This document shows, piece after piece, positions 1 through 6,159 of a stretch of 6,204 nucleotides of DNA (its first letter is position 1; every line of letters starts with the position of its first letter). Below the pieces are notes generated by a model. That model saw only the letters and a list, made by a program, of their open reading frames with translations, made no database searches and was not told the DNA's origin. This DNA comes from an uncultured Phascolarctobacterium sp. GTDB taxonomy: Bacteria > Bacillota > Negativicutes > Acidaminococcales > Acidaminococcaceae. Both the position numbers and the translations under genes were made by a program. The stretch is taken from the NCBI GenBank assembly GCA_946002345.1, contig CAMFZA010000106.1, forward strand, positions 1 through 6,204. Direction: 5' to 3'.

Positions 1-3
1 TGA

Positions 4-324
4 GTGGACACATCTATTTTGACAGCGGTGGGCAATGATTATGGCTACGACAAGGTCTTTGTGCGCCAGGTGGAGGCACTGGCCCAGGCTGGCGACGTGT
101 TGGTGGGCATTTCCACCAGCGGCAACAGTGCCAACGTGGTGGAGGCTATAGAGCTGGCCAAAACCAAGGGCGTGTACTGCGTGGGCATGACCGCCGCTGG
201 CGGTGGCAAAATGGCCACGCTGTGCGACGAATGCATTGCTGTACCGGCTAAAATCACGGCGCGGGCGCAGGAAATGCATATTTTGATAGGCCACATTCTG
301 TGTGAGCTGGTGGATGGTGAATAA
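4..324 (+). CDS. gmhA: Phosphoheptose isomerase GmhA (sedoheptulose 7-phosphate isomerase), 5'-truncated
   Basis: GmhA converts D-sedoheptulose 7-phosphate to D-glycero-D-manno-heptose 7-phosphate in the cytoplasm, the first step of ADP-heptose synthesis. Only the last 106 or so residues of a protein that is usually about 190 are present. Seen here: the DTSILTA..NDYGYD segment, the SIS-domain sugar-phosphate loop ISTSGNS (about residues 36-42 of the fragment), a GGGKMA turn, and the C-terminal [13 protein letters not shown] helix. In that helix Gln89 and His97 align with active-site Gln172 and His180 of E. coli GmhA. The GTG at position 4 is not a real start: it lies in mid-domain where homologues read T/V-D-T-S. 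The preceding in-frame TGA at 1-3 is most likely a contig-end error. The stop lies inside hldE, so the two are probably co-translated. Identity is secure. The SIS paralogue DiaA is less likely given the neighbours. Confidence 0.93.
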   Translation: MDTSILTAVGNDYGYDKVFVRQVEALAQAGDVLVGISTSGNSANVVEAIELAKTKGVYCVGMTAAGGGKMATLCDECIAVPAKITARAQEMHILIGHILCELVDGE

Positions 325-1801
325 TTTGGGCTTAGCTGTAACAACCTTTTTAGCAGAGCAAATTAAAAATGTACGCATTGCCGTTATCGGCGATGTGATG
401 CTGGATAGATATTTTCATGGCGAGGTGAAGCGCATCTCCCCGGAAGCTCCCGTGCCGGTGACGAAAATCAATCGCATCAAATCCGTGCTGGGTGGTGCGG
501 CCAACGTGGCCGCCAATTTGGCCCATTTGGAGTGCCAGGTATTCATGGGCGGCGTAACCGGTGATGACGAAAACCGCGTGCTCCTAGAAAGCCTCATGGA
601 CGATGCAGGCATCGACCACAGTGGCTTGGTTAAGAGCCCGCGCCGCAAAACCATCACCAAGCTGCGTGTTTTGGGCGGCAATCAACAAATGCTGCGCCTG
701 GATTTTGAAGAAACAGGGGATTTGTATCCCGAAGAAATAGTACAGCTGCGCCAATGGCTGGCCAAGCTTTTGGATGAGGGCCTGGATGGCATCATCGTCT
801 CCGACTACGCCAAGGGCGTGTGCTCCGACGATTTTTGCCAATGGGTCATCAGCGAGGGCCATGCCTACAACATTCCCGTGCTCATCGACCCTAAGGGCGC
901 CGATTGGACCAAGTATCGCGGCTGTGACTTTATCACGCCCAATCTGAAGGAAATGTGCGAGGCCGCAGGCTGCGTCCGCGACAACGAAGATGGAGCGGTG
1001 GTAGAAATGGCACGCACCGCTAAGGACAGGTACCAAATTAAAAACGTGGTGGTTACCCGTAGCGAGCGGGGCATGTCCCTAGTCAATGACAGCGAGGTGT
1101 TGCATAGTCCGGCCACGGCCATCGAGGTTTTTGATGTGTCGGGCGCAGGGGACACTGTGGCAGCAACGCTGTTGGCCGGTGTGGCTGGCAAGCTGGAACT
1201 GGCGGATGCCATCTATATGGCTAACAGAGCCGCCGGCATCGTGGTGGCTAAGGTGGGCACCTATCCCGTCCATCGGGACGAGCTTTTGAAGGACCTGCTC
1301 ACGGAGGAGCGCAAGCAGGGCCGTGGCTACAGAACACTGAGCTGGCAGGAGATCGCATCTCTCGCCGCAACCTGGAAGGCCTGTGGCGAAAAAATCGTCT
1401 TTACTAATGGTTGTTTTGACATTTTGCATGTGGGCCATGTGACCTATTTGGAAAAGGCTCGCAATTTAGGCAAGCATTTAATCGTGGGCCTGAATACGGA
1501 TGCCTCTGTGCGCCGCCTGAAGGGCGAAACTCGTCCCTTGGTGCATGAGCTGGACCGGGCAAGAGTTTTGGCAGCCTTGGCTTGCGTGGATGCGGTGGTG
1601 CTCTTTGATCAGGATACACCCACAGAGTTAATCGAAAAAATTCGTCCTGATATTTTGGTCAAGGGCGGTGATTACACGCCGGACCAGGTGGCAGGCCGTG
1701 AATATGCAGGCGAAGTGCGCATTATTGAATTCGAGGATGGCTACTCCACCACTGGAGTAGTGGAAAAAATTGCCAAAATGGTTAAGGAGGGCAAATTATG
1801 A
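314..1801 (+). CDS. hldE: Bifunctional heptose 7-phosphate kinase / heptose 1-phosphate adenylyltransferase HldE
   Basis: Cytoplasmic two-domain enzyme that phosphorylates heptose 7-phosphate at C1 and, after GmhB acts, joins heptose 1-phosphate to AMP to give ADP-D,D-heptose. Numbered from ATG 314 (495 aa; E. coli is 477), residues about 20-320 are a PfkB/ribokinase-type kinase. It shows [10 protein letters not shown] near the start, [10 protein letters not shown] (60-69), a LIDPKG segment, and the anion-hole motif DVSGAGDT (274-281) with catalytic Asp280. After a short linker comes a cytidylyltransferase-like domain with TNGCFD (364-369), the nucleotide-binding HVGH (372-375), LVKGGDY, and a C-terminal GYSTT. 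The start is uncertain: in-frame GTG 302, ATG 314, GTG 317 and TTG 326 are all possible, with no strong Shine-Dalgarno sequence. All overlap or abut the end of gmhA (stop 322-324), which suggests translational coupling. The stop overlaps the hldD start as ATGA. Both domains look intact. Confidence 0.96.
   Translation: MVNNLGLAVTTFLAEQIKNVRIAVIGDVMLDRYFHGEVKRISPEAPVPVTKINRIKSVLGGAANVAANLAHLECQVFMGGVTGDDENRVLLESLMDDAGIDHSGLVKSPRRKTITKLRVLGGNQQMLRLDFEETGDLYPEEIVQLRQWLAKLLDEGLDGIIVSDYAKGVCSDDFCQWVISEGHAYNIPVLIDPKGADWTKYRGCDFITPNLKEMCEAAGCVRDNEDGAVVEMARTAKDRYQIKNVVVTRSERGMSLVNDSEVLHSPATAIEVFDVSGAGDTVAATLLAGVAGKLELADAIYMANRAAGIVVAKVGTYPVHRDELLKDLLTEERKQGRGYRTLSWQEIASLAATWKACGEKIVFTNGCFDILHVGHVTYLEKARNLGKHLIVGLNTDASVRRLKGETRPLVHELDRARVLAALACVDAVVLFDQDTPTELIEKIRPDILVKGGDYTPDQVAGREYAGEVRIIEFEDGYSTTGVVEKIAKMVKEGKL
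1784..1790 (+). promoter_or_regulatory. Strong Shine-Dalgarno for hldD
   Basis: AAGGAGG lies inside the last codons of hldE, seven bases before ATG 1798. It is the best ribosome binding site in the window. It fixes the hldD start and allows independent initiation despite the ATGA overlap with hldE. Confidence 0.85.
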
Positions 1802-2772
1802 TTATTGTAACTGGTGGCGCCGGTTTTATCGGCAGTAATATTGTTAAGGGCCTTAATGACCGTGGTATTGATGATATTTTAGTGGTTGACAACCTGACTA
1901 ATATGGTGAAATTCAAAAATATCCAAGGCCTGAAGGTCCATGATTATATGGATAAATATGCCTTTATGGATGCTTTAAAGGAGGGCAAATTCAATCATGA
2001 AAAAATTGACGTTATTTTCCACGAGGGTGCTTGTTCCGATACCATGGAATATAACGGCAAATACATGATGGAGAATAATTTTGAGTATACTAAGAATGTG
2101 CTGCATTTCTGTCTGGATAGAAAAATCCAAATGATGTATGCCTCCTCTGCCTCCACCTATGGCAGTGGCGCTCATGGCTTTCGGGAGGAGCCTGCCTGCG
2201 AGGAAGCGCTGAATGTGTATGCCTTCTCCAAGCTTTTCTTTGATAACTATCTGCGGCGTCTGCTGCCCACGGCTCAAAGCCAGGTGGTAGGTCTGCGTTA
2301 TTTCAATGTTTACGGTCCTCAGGAGAACCACAAGGGCAAAATGGCTTCCATGATTTTCCAAATGTACAACCAATGGAAGGCTGAGCACAAGGTGCGTCTT
2401 TTTGGCGAATATGATGGCTATGGCCCCGGCGAGCAAACTCGCGACTTTATCTACGTGAAGGATGTAGTGAAGGTTAACTTCTATTTCTGGGAGCATCCGG
2501 AAATCAGCGGTATCTTTAACTGTGGCACCGGTCATGCTCATCCCTTCAACACCTGCGCCAAGGCTGTGCTGAACCATTTTGGCAGCGGCGAGCTGGAATA
2601 TGTACCCTTCCCCGAGGTGCTCAAAGGTAAATATCAAAGCTTTACCGAGGCTGATGCTAGCAATCTGTTGGCTGCAGGCTATGACGGGGGCTTTACTCCC
2701 ATTGAAGAGGCTGCCGAGGAATATTGCCAGCTCTTAGATAAGACCGGCGGTTATTATGTCTATGAAAGATAA
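1798..2772 (+). CDS. hldD: ADP-L-glycero-D-manno-heptose 6-epimerase HldD
   Basis: Epimerises ADP-D-glycero-D-manno-heptose to the L-glycero form, the donor used by the inner-core heptosyltransferases. It is an extended short-chain dehydrogenase of 324 aa (E. coli HldD is 310). Seen: the NAD(P)-binding TGGAGFIG at residues 5-12, VVDNL at the end of the second strand, FHEGACS (74-80), the ASSAS active-site serine region (115-119), and the catalytic pair Tyr141/Lys145 in a YxxxK motif. RYFNVYGP follows, then HKGKMAS, whose lysine (about 179) matches the second catalytic lysine region of the family, then RDFIYVKDV. The match to E. coli HldD is close along the whole length, including DYMDK, HEGACS and the YVPFPEVLKGKYQ-type tail, so confusion with a generic UDP-sugar epimerase is unlikely. 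The start overlaps the hldE stop by four bases (ATGA) and the 3' end overlaps gmhB. Confidence 0.97.
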   Translation: MIIVTGGAGFIGSNIVKGLNDRGIDDILVVDNLTNMVKFKNIQGLKVHDYMDKYAFMDALKEGKFNHEKIDVIFHEGACSDTMEYNGKYMMENNFEYTKNVLHFCLDRKIQMMYASSASTYGSGAHGFREEPACEEALNVYAFSKLFFDNYLRRLLPTAQSQVVGLRYFNVYGPQENHKGKMASMIFQMYNQWKAEHKVRLFGEYDGYGPGEQTRDFIYVKDVVKVNFYFWEHPEISGIFNCGTGHAHPFNTCAKAVLNHFGSGELEYVPFPEVLKGKYQSFTEADASNLLAAGYDGGFTPIEEAAEEYCQLLDKTGGYYVYER

Positions 2773-3268
2773 GGCCGTTTTTTTCGATCGTGACGGCGTC
2801 CTCAATGTGGACGTGGATTATTTGTATAAAATCAGCGATTTGCGCTGGGTGGAGGGAGCACGGGAGGCCGTGGCTTATCTGACCCAGGCTGGTTATAAAA
2901 TTTTCGTGGTTACCAATCAAAGCGGTATTGCGCGGGGTTATTACACTGTGGCCCAAATGCAGGAGCTGCACGACTTTATGCAGCGGGAAATTGAGGCCAG
3001 AGGCGGCAAAATCTCAAAATTTTATTACTGCCCCCATCACAAGGAGGGCAAGGTGGCGGAATACGCCAAGGATTGCGACTGCCGCAAGCCCAAGCCTGGC
3101 ATGCTGCTGCAAGCTTTTGGGGAGTACGACCTGGACAAGGAGCAGTGCTTCCTTATCGGCGACGGCAAGCGGGACGTGGAGGCGGCCGAGGCCGCCGGCA
3201 TTCGAGGCTACCTTTTCAAAGGTGGCAATCTATTGGAATTTGTAGAGAATATATTAGAATATAATTAA
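2756..3268 (+). CDS. gmhB: D-glycero-beta-D-manno-heptose 1,7-bisphosphate 7-phosphatase GmhB
   Basis: HAD-superfamily phosphatase that removes the C7 phosphate from heptose 1,7-bisphosphate, between the two HldE reactions. The protein has 170 aa; the family is usually 175-190. Seen: HAD motif I as DRDGVLN with nucleophile Asp11 and acid/base Asp13; motif II TNQSG (53-57); a zinc-binding loop with Cys92, His94, Cys107 and Cys109, the same spacing as the E. coli GmhB zinc site; CRKPKPGM after it; and motif IV IGDGKRD with Asp136 and Asp140. The zinc loop separates it from generic HAD phosphatases and from the related histidinol phosphatase, and the context confirms the role. ATG 2756 is chosen over ATG 2762 because GGCGG lies five bases upstream. 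Either start overlaps the end of hldD, so the genes are probably translationally coupled. The motif IV wording (GDGKRD versus GDKxxD) is a mild variant with both acidic residues kept. Confidence 0.95.
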   Translation: MSMKDKAVFFDRDGVLNVDVDYLYKISDLRWVEGAREAVAYLTQAGYKIFVVTNQSGIARGYYTVAQMQELHDFMQREIEARGGKISKFYYCPHHKEGKVAEYAKDCDCRKPKPGMLLQAFGEYDLDKEQCFLIGDGKRDVEAAEAAGIRGYLFKGGNLLEFVENILEYN

Positions 3269-3381
3269 GGCACGTCAGAGGGTAGTAGATGCGAGCAAAG
3301 TCGACGACGGCGTATGAGTAATACTCCTAGGAGACTTTGTGAAGCAGATGCTGCCCTATGGCGCGGCTGGGAAGTACGACT
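3269..3381 (+). other. Only intergenic gap in the cluster: possible leader or internal promoter region
   Basis: These 113 bases separate gmhB from the first heptosyltransferase, while every other junction overlaps or has a gap under 20 bases. Visible: an exact TATAAT at 3260-3265 in the last gmhB codons, but without a good -35 box at 16-18 bases; an inverted repeat CAAAGTC (3296-3302) / GACTTTG (3333-3339); an inner GAGTA-A-TACTC (3316-3326); and a perfect 10-base palindrome CTCCTAGGAG (3324-3333). No GC-rich stem followed by a T-run is seen, so a classical intrinsic terminator is not supported. I see no protein with recognisable similarity here. A structured leader or weak internal promoter is possible but unproven. 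Confidence 0.35.
3369..3374 (+). promoter_or_regulatory. Shine-Dalgarno-like site deciding the start of the first GT9 gene
   Basis: GGGAAG lies seven bases before ATG 3382. The in-frame upstream ATG at 3358 lacks a well-spaced site: the nearest AGGAG, at 3329-3333, is 24 bases away. Family N-termini also begin only a few residues before the first beta strand, which favours 3382. Confidence 0.5.
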
Positions 3382-4428
3382 ATGGAATATAAGAATATTT
3401 TACTTATCAAAATGAGCTCCCTGGGCGACATATTGCACACCCTGCCCTTTGCGGCAGCGCTGCGCCAGCGCTTTCCTCAGGCCAGGATTACCTGGCTGGT
3501 GCACCCCCAATTTGCGGGCTTTGTGCCGGACGCACCGGTCATCGACGAGGTGCTGTATTTCGACAAGGTAAAATTTAATAAGCTGGGCTTACTGGATAAG
3601 CTAAAATATTTTCGCGAAATGAAGGCGCTCCTGCATAGCAAGCACTTTGATTTAGTCATCGACATGCAGGGCCTTTTCAAGAGCGCCGTGCTAGCTGCCA
3701 TGAGCGGCTGCAGTAACCGCATTGGTTATTGTGAAATGCGGGAGGGCAGCGGCCTTATCAGCCGCGCTATCACCGGTACCCACAGCAAGGACCACGTTAT
3801 TGAGCGCTATTTGGATGTGGCCCGCTATTTGGGAGCTAAAGTAGACACCTTGGACGATGTGCAATTTCCCATGCCGGATTTGAGCAAGGAAAGGGCCAGC
3901 GTTAGGAGTAAGCTGGCAGAGCTGGGCTGGAACGGTGGCGACTACGTGGTTATCGTGCCGGGAGCACGCTGGTGGACCAAGGAATGGCCCGTGGAGCATT
4001 ATGTGGCCTTGGCCCAAAGGCTGGTGGCTGAAGGCATCAGCGTGGTATTGGCTGGGGGGCCTGATGATGTGCCCAAGGGTCGGCGTATTGCAGAGCAGTG
4101 CGCTAGCAAGCTGGTGTTGGACATGACGGGCAAAACCTCCCTGCGGGAGTTGGCTGCCCTCATCAAGGATTGTAGCTTTTACATCAGCGGGGATACTGGT
4201 CCCTTACATTTTGCCGCTGCTCTGAAAAAGCCTCTGGTGGCTATGTATGGTCCCACCAAGGCGGATAGAACTGGTCCCTACGGTAGCAAAAACTCCGAGG
4301 TTATTCTCTCCCCAGCAGCCTGTGCAGGCTGTCTCAAAAAGAATTGCCAAAACTGGCATTGTATGCACGACATTACGCCGAACATGGTATACGAAATTTA
4401 TCGAAAAAAGGTGAAGGCTCATGGCTAA
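3382..4428 (+). CDS. ADP-heptose:LPS heptosyltransferase, GT9 family, WaaC (heptosyltransferase I)-like
   Basis: Predicted cytoplasmic or membrane-associated GT-B transferase that adds L,D-heptose from ADP-heptose to the LPS inner core; WaaC acts on Kdo2-lipid A. From ATG 3382 it has 348 aa (356 from ATG 3358). The N-terminal IKMSSLGDILHTLP closely resembles the E. coli WaaC start, and Asp16 corresponds to catalytic Asp13. VIDMQGLFKSA follows, as in WaaC. The C-terminal donor domain shows WWTKEWP, SGDTGPLHFAAA (269-280) and MYGPT. Near the end is a cysteine cluster Cx2Cx4Cx4CM (Cys314, 317, 322, 327), which is absent from the E. coli enzyme. No signal peptide or membrane segment is seen. The family is clear. 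The assignment as heptosyltransferase I rather than II or III rests on motif resemblance only, so no symbol is given. The last bases overlap the next transferase. Confidence 0.88.
   Translation: MEYKNILLIKMSSLGDILHTLPFAAALRQRFPQARITWLVHPQFAGFVPDAPVIDEVLYFDKVKFNKLGLLDKLKYFREMKALLHSKHFDLVIDMQGLFKSAVLAAMSGCSNRIGYCEMREGSGLISRAITGTHSKDHVIERYLDVARYLGAKVDTLDDVQFPMPDLSKERASVRSKLAELGWNGGDYVVIVPGARWWTKEWPVEHYVALAQRLVAEGISVVLAGGPDDVPKGRRIAEQCASKLVLDMTGKTSLRELAALIKDCSFYISGDTGPLHFAAALKKPLVAMYGPTKADRTGPYGSKNSEVILSPAACAGCLKKNCQNWHCMHDITPNMVYEIYRKKVKAHG
4408..4414 (+). promoter_or_regulatory. Shine-Dalgarno for the second GT9 gene, inside the upstream GT9
   Basis: AAGGTGA lies six bases before ATG 4421, within the last codons of the preceding transferase. 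It supports the 8-base overlapping start and coupled translation of the two transferases. Confidence 0.6.
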
Positions 4429-5467
4429 AGCAGTAGCATTAAATGGCAAAAGAATATTAGTTACATTTTTGATGCATTTGGGGGATTTAACTCTGACCAC
4501 TCCCTTCATCCATGCTTTGCGTAAGGCTGCACCTGATGCCCATATCACCTTTTTGGCGGATGAAAAGCTGAAGGATGTGGTGCTGCACAATCCCTATCTT
4601 GATGAGGTTATTACCATTGATAAAAAGGGTCGGGACAACAGCCTGTTAGCTTTGGCGGCCTGCGCAAGACGTCTCAGCAAGATGGATTTTGATGTGCTCA
4701 TTAACCTGCATCCCAACGAGCGTTGCTCCTTTATATGTGCTATGACCAAGGTCAAGGAGCGTTGTGGCACCACCCACACCATGTTCAAGCCTGTGTGGGA
4801 TGTGTTCACCCCCTTGAACCGTAAAATCCATGCGGCAGATATGTATCTTGATGTTTTGACTCAATTGGGCGTCAAGAATTTGGAGCATAATGGACTGGAA
4901 ATCTACCCCAGCGAGGAGCACCTAGCTCATGCAGAAGAGTTTTGGCGGGACCATGGTGTTTTTGGCAGCGATAAGCTGGTTGGCTTCAATATTGGCAGTG
5001 CCGTGGTAACCAAGCGATGGGCGCCGGAGCGCTTTGCCCAGGTAGCTGACACGCTGGCAGCCAAGGGCTACAAGCCCGTCTTCTTTGGTGGCACCATGGA
5101 CGAGGATATGGTGCAGGAGGCTGTGAGCTACATGAAGACTACACCAGTGGTGGCTACGGGTAATTTTACCATCGGTGGCCTGGCGGCTGCCATGCGCCGT
5201 TGCAGCCTGATTATCACCAATGATAGTGGTCCCATGCATGTGGCCATTAGCCAAAAGGTGCCCATTGTGGCCATGTATGGACCTTCCAGCCCCAAGCTGT
5301 ACGGACCCTATACTAAGGATGCCACCATTGTTACTGCTGTGCCGCCCTGCCCTGGCTGCGCTGACGGCATGAAGCATAAATGCAGTGACATGCAGTGCAT
5401 GACCCGCCTGACAGTGGAGCAGGTTGTGGCGGCCGCAGAGGCCATGCTGGCTAAAAATCAAGCTTGA
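4421..5467 (+). CDS. ADP-heptose:LPS heptosyltransferase, GT9 family, WaaF/WaaQ (heptosyltransferase II/III)-like
   Basis: Second GT9 transferase, 348 aa, probably adding the next heptose of the inner core. N-terminal RILVTFLMHLGDLTLTTP gives Asp22 as the likely catalytic base. This stretch resembles WaaQ (GD-LLTTP type), while the C-terminal half resembles WaaF: KRWAPERFAQVA, TNDSGPMHVA (Asp268, His273) and AMYGPSSP. The C-terminus carries a cysteine cluster Cx2Cx7Cx4CM (Cys310, 313, 321, 326), parallel to that of the preceding gene. No membrane segment or signal peptide is visible, as expected for a peripheral cytoplasmic GT-B enzyme. It starts inside the upstream GT9 gene, so the pair is probably coupled. 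The two proteins share the fold and tail motif but differ widely in the acceptor-binding N-terminal halves, which argues for different acceptors, not a recent duplication. The choice between heptosyltransferase II and III is open. Confidence 0.87.
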   Translation: MAKAVALNGKRILVTFLMHLGDLTLTTPFIHALRKAAPDAHITFLADEKLKDVVLHNPYLDEVITIDKKGRDNSLLALAACARRLSKMDFDVLINLHPNERCSFICAMTKVKERCGTTHTMFKPVWDVFTPLNRKIHAADMYLDVLTQLGVKNLEHNGLEIYPSEEHLAHAEEFWRDHGVFGSDKLVGFNIGSAVVTKRWAPERFAQVADTLAAKGYKPVFFGGTMDEDMVQEAVSYMKTTPVVATGNFTIGGLAAAMRRCSLIITNDSGPMHVAISQKVPIVAMYGPSSPKLYGPYTKDATIVTAVPPCPGCADGMKHKCSDMQCMTRLTVEQVVAAAEAMLAKNQA

Positions 5468-5476
5468 GAAGGGAAG
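5466..5476 (+). promoter_or_regulatory. Purine-rich ribosome binding site deciding the rmlB start
   Basis: GAGAAGGGAAG lies eight bases before ATG 5485. This favours the ATG over the in-frame TTG at 5464, whose extra seven codons would consist of this binding site itself. Confidence 0.7.
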
Positions 5477-5484
5477 TTGTTTTG

Positions 5485-6159
5485 ATGCCCACTAATTTGA
5501 CCATTATTGTAACAGGTGGCGCCGGCTTCATCGGCTCCAACTTTATCTTCCATATGCTGGATAAGTATCCCGCTTATCGCATAATTTGCTTGGATAAATT
5601 GACCTACGCCGGCAATCTTTCTACCCTGGCCAGCGTCATGGATAAGCCCAACTTTCGCTTTGTGAAGGCGGATATTTGCGATAGGGAGGCTGTGTACCAG
5701 CTTTTTGAGGAGGAGCATCCCCATATGGTGGTGAATTTTGCCGCCGAAAGCCATGTGGACCGCTCCATTGAAGACCCTGGCATTTTCTTAGAGACTAACA
5801 TTAAAGGTACTGCAGTACTTATGGATGCCTGCCGCAAATATGGTATCATGCGTTATCATCAGGTTTCTACGGACGAGGTATACGGCGATTTGCCCTTGGA
5901 TAGACCGGACCTGTTCTTCACCGAGGAAACGCCCATCCACACCAGCAGCCCCTATTCCTCTTCCAAGGCCGGTGCTGATTTGCTGGTAATGGCTTACCAT
6001 CGTACCTATGGCCTACCTGTGACTATTTCTCGCTGCAGCAATAATTATGGTCCGTATCATTTCCCGGAAAAGCTTATTCCCTTGATGATTGCTAATGCAC
6101 TAGCCGACAAGCCGTTACCTGTATATGGCGAAGGCATTAATGGGGGGGATAGGCTCTAA
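5485..6159 (+). CDS. rmlB: dTDP-glucose 4,6-dehydratase RmlB/RfbB, 3'-incomplete
   Basis: RmlB converts dTDP-D-glucose to dTDP-4-keto-6-deoxy-D-glucose, the common precursor of dTDP-L-rhamnose and other deoxysugars. Seen from ATG 5485: NAD-binding TGGAGFIG (10-17), LDKLTYAGN, the AAESHVDRS segment, the catalytic triplet in STDEVYGD (Thr129, Asp130, Glu131), Tyr157/Lys161 in YSSSK, and CSNNYGPYHFPEKLIP. These are specific to RmlB as opposed to other NAD-dependent sugar epimerases. The frame stops at TAA 6157-6159 after 224 residues; the family has about 330-360. The frame beyond the stop still tracks the family pattern (RDWLYVEDHCRA region) with many substitutions, so the stop is probably a sequence error at the contig end and the real gene runs out of the window. 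It lies 17 bases after the second transferase, with its own ribosome binding site. No rmlA, rmlC or rmlD is visible here. Confidence 0.92.
   Translation: MPTNLTIIVTGGAGFIGSNFIFHMLDKYPAYRIICLDKLTYAGNLSTLASVMDKPNFRFVKADICDREAVYQLFEEEHPHMVVNFAAESHVDRSIEDPGIFLETNIKGTAVLMDACRKYGIMRYHQVSTDEVYGDLPLDRPDLFFTEETPIHTSSPYSSSKAGADLLVMAYHRTYGLPVTISRCSNNYGPYHFPEKLIPLMIANALADKPLPVYGEGINGGDRL

Noticed and set aside
584..1036. Minus-strand open frame of 150 codons opposite hldE
   Set aside because: Antisense shadow of the kinase domain, with no family features.
1975..2637. Long open frame on the minus strand opposite hldD
   Set aside because: Lies wholly inside hldD, whose full-length family match is clear. 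The product has no recognisable motif, and the frame is explained by codon bias of the sense gene.
3258..3268. TATAAT as a firm promoter
   Set aside because: The -10 match is perfect, but no acceptable -35 box is present at normal spacing and it lies in an AT-rich gene end. Kept only as a possibility in the gap entry.
3314..3415. Small plus-strand frame from ATG 3314 through the intergenic gap into the first GT9 gene
   Set aside because: Arg-rich with rare-type codons, no well-spaced ribosome binding site, and its second half overlaps the GT9 start in another frame.
4922..5461. Long minus-strand open frame opposite the second GT9 gene
   Set aside because: Antisense to a well-supported gene; His- and Gly-rich low-complexity translation with no recognisable domain.
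1798..5540. Similar DNA at the starts of hldD and rmlB as a repeat
   Set aside because: The similarity is limited to codons for the shared nucleotide-binding TGGAGFIGSN motif of the SDR fold. It reflects protein homology, not a DNA repeat.
6142..6148. G7 homopolymer as a phase-variation switch in rmlB
   Set aside because: The family alignment stays in register across it, and it appears to arise from substitutions (GTG CGG to GGG GGG) in a degraded contig end.
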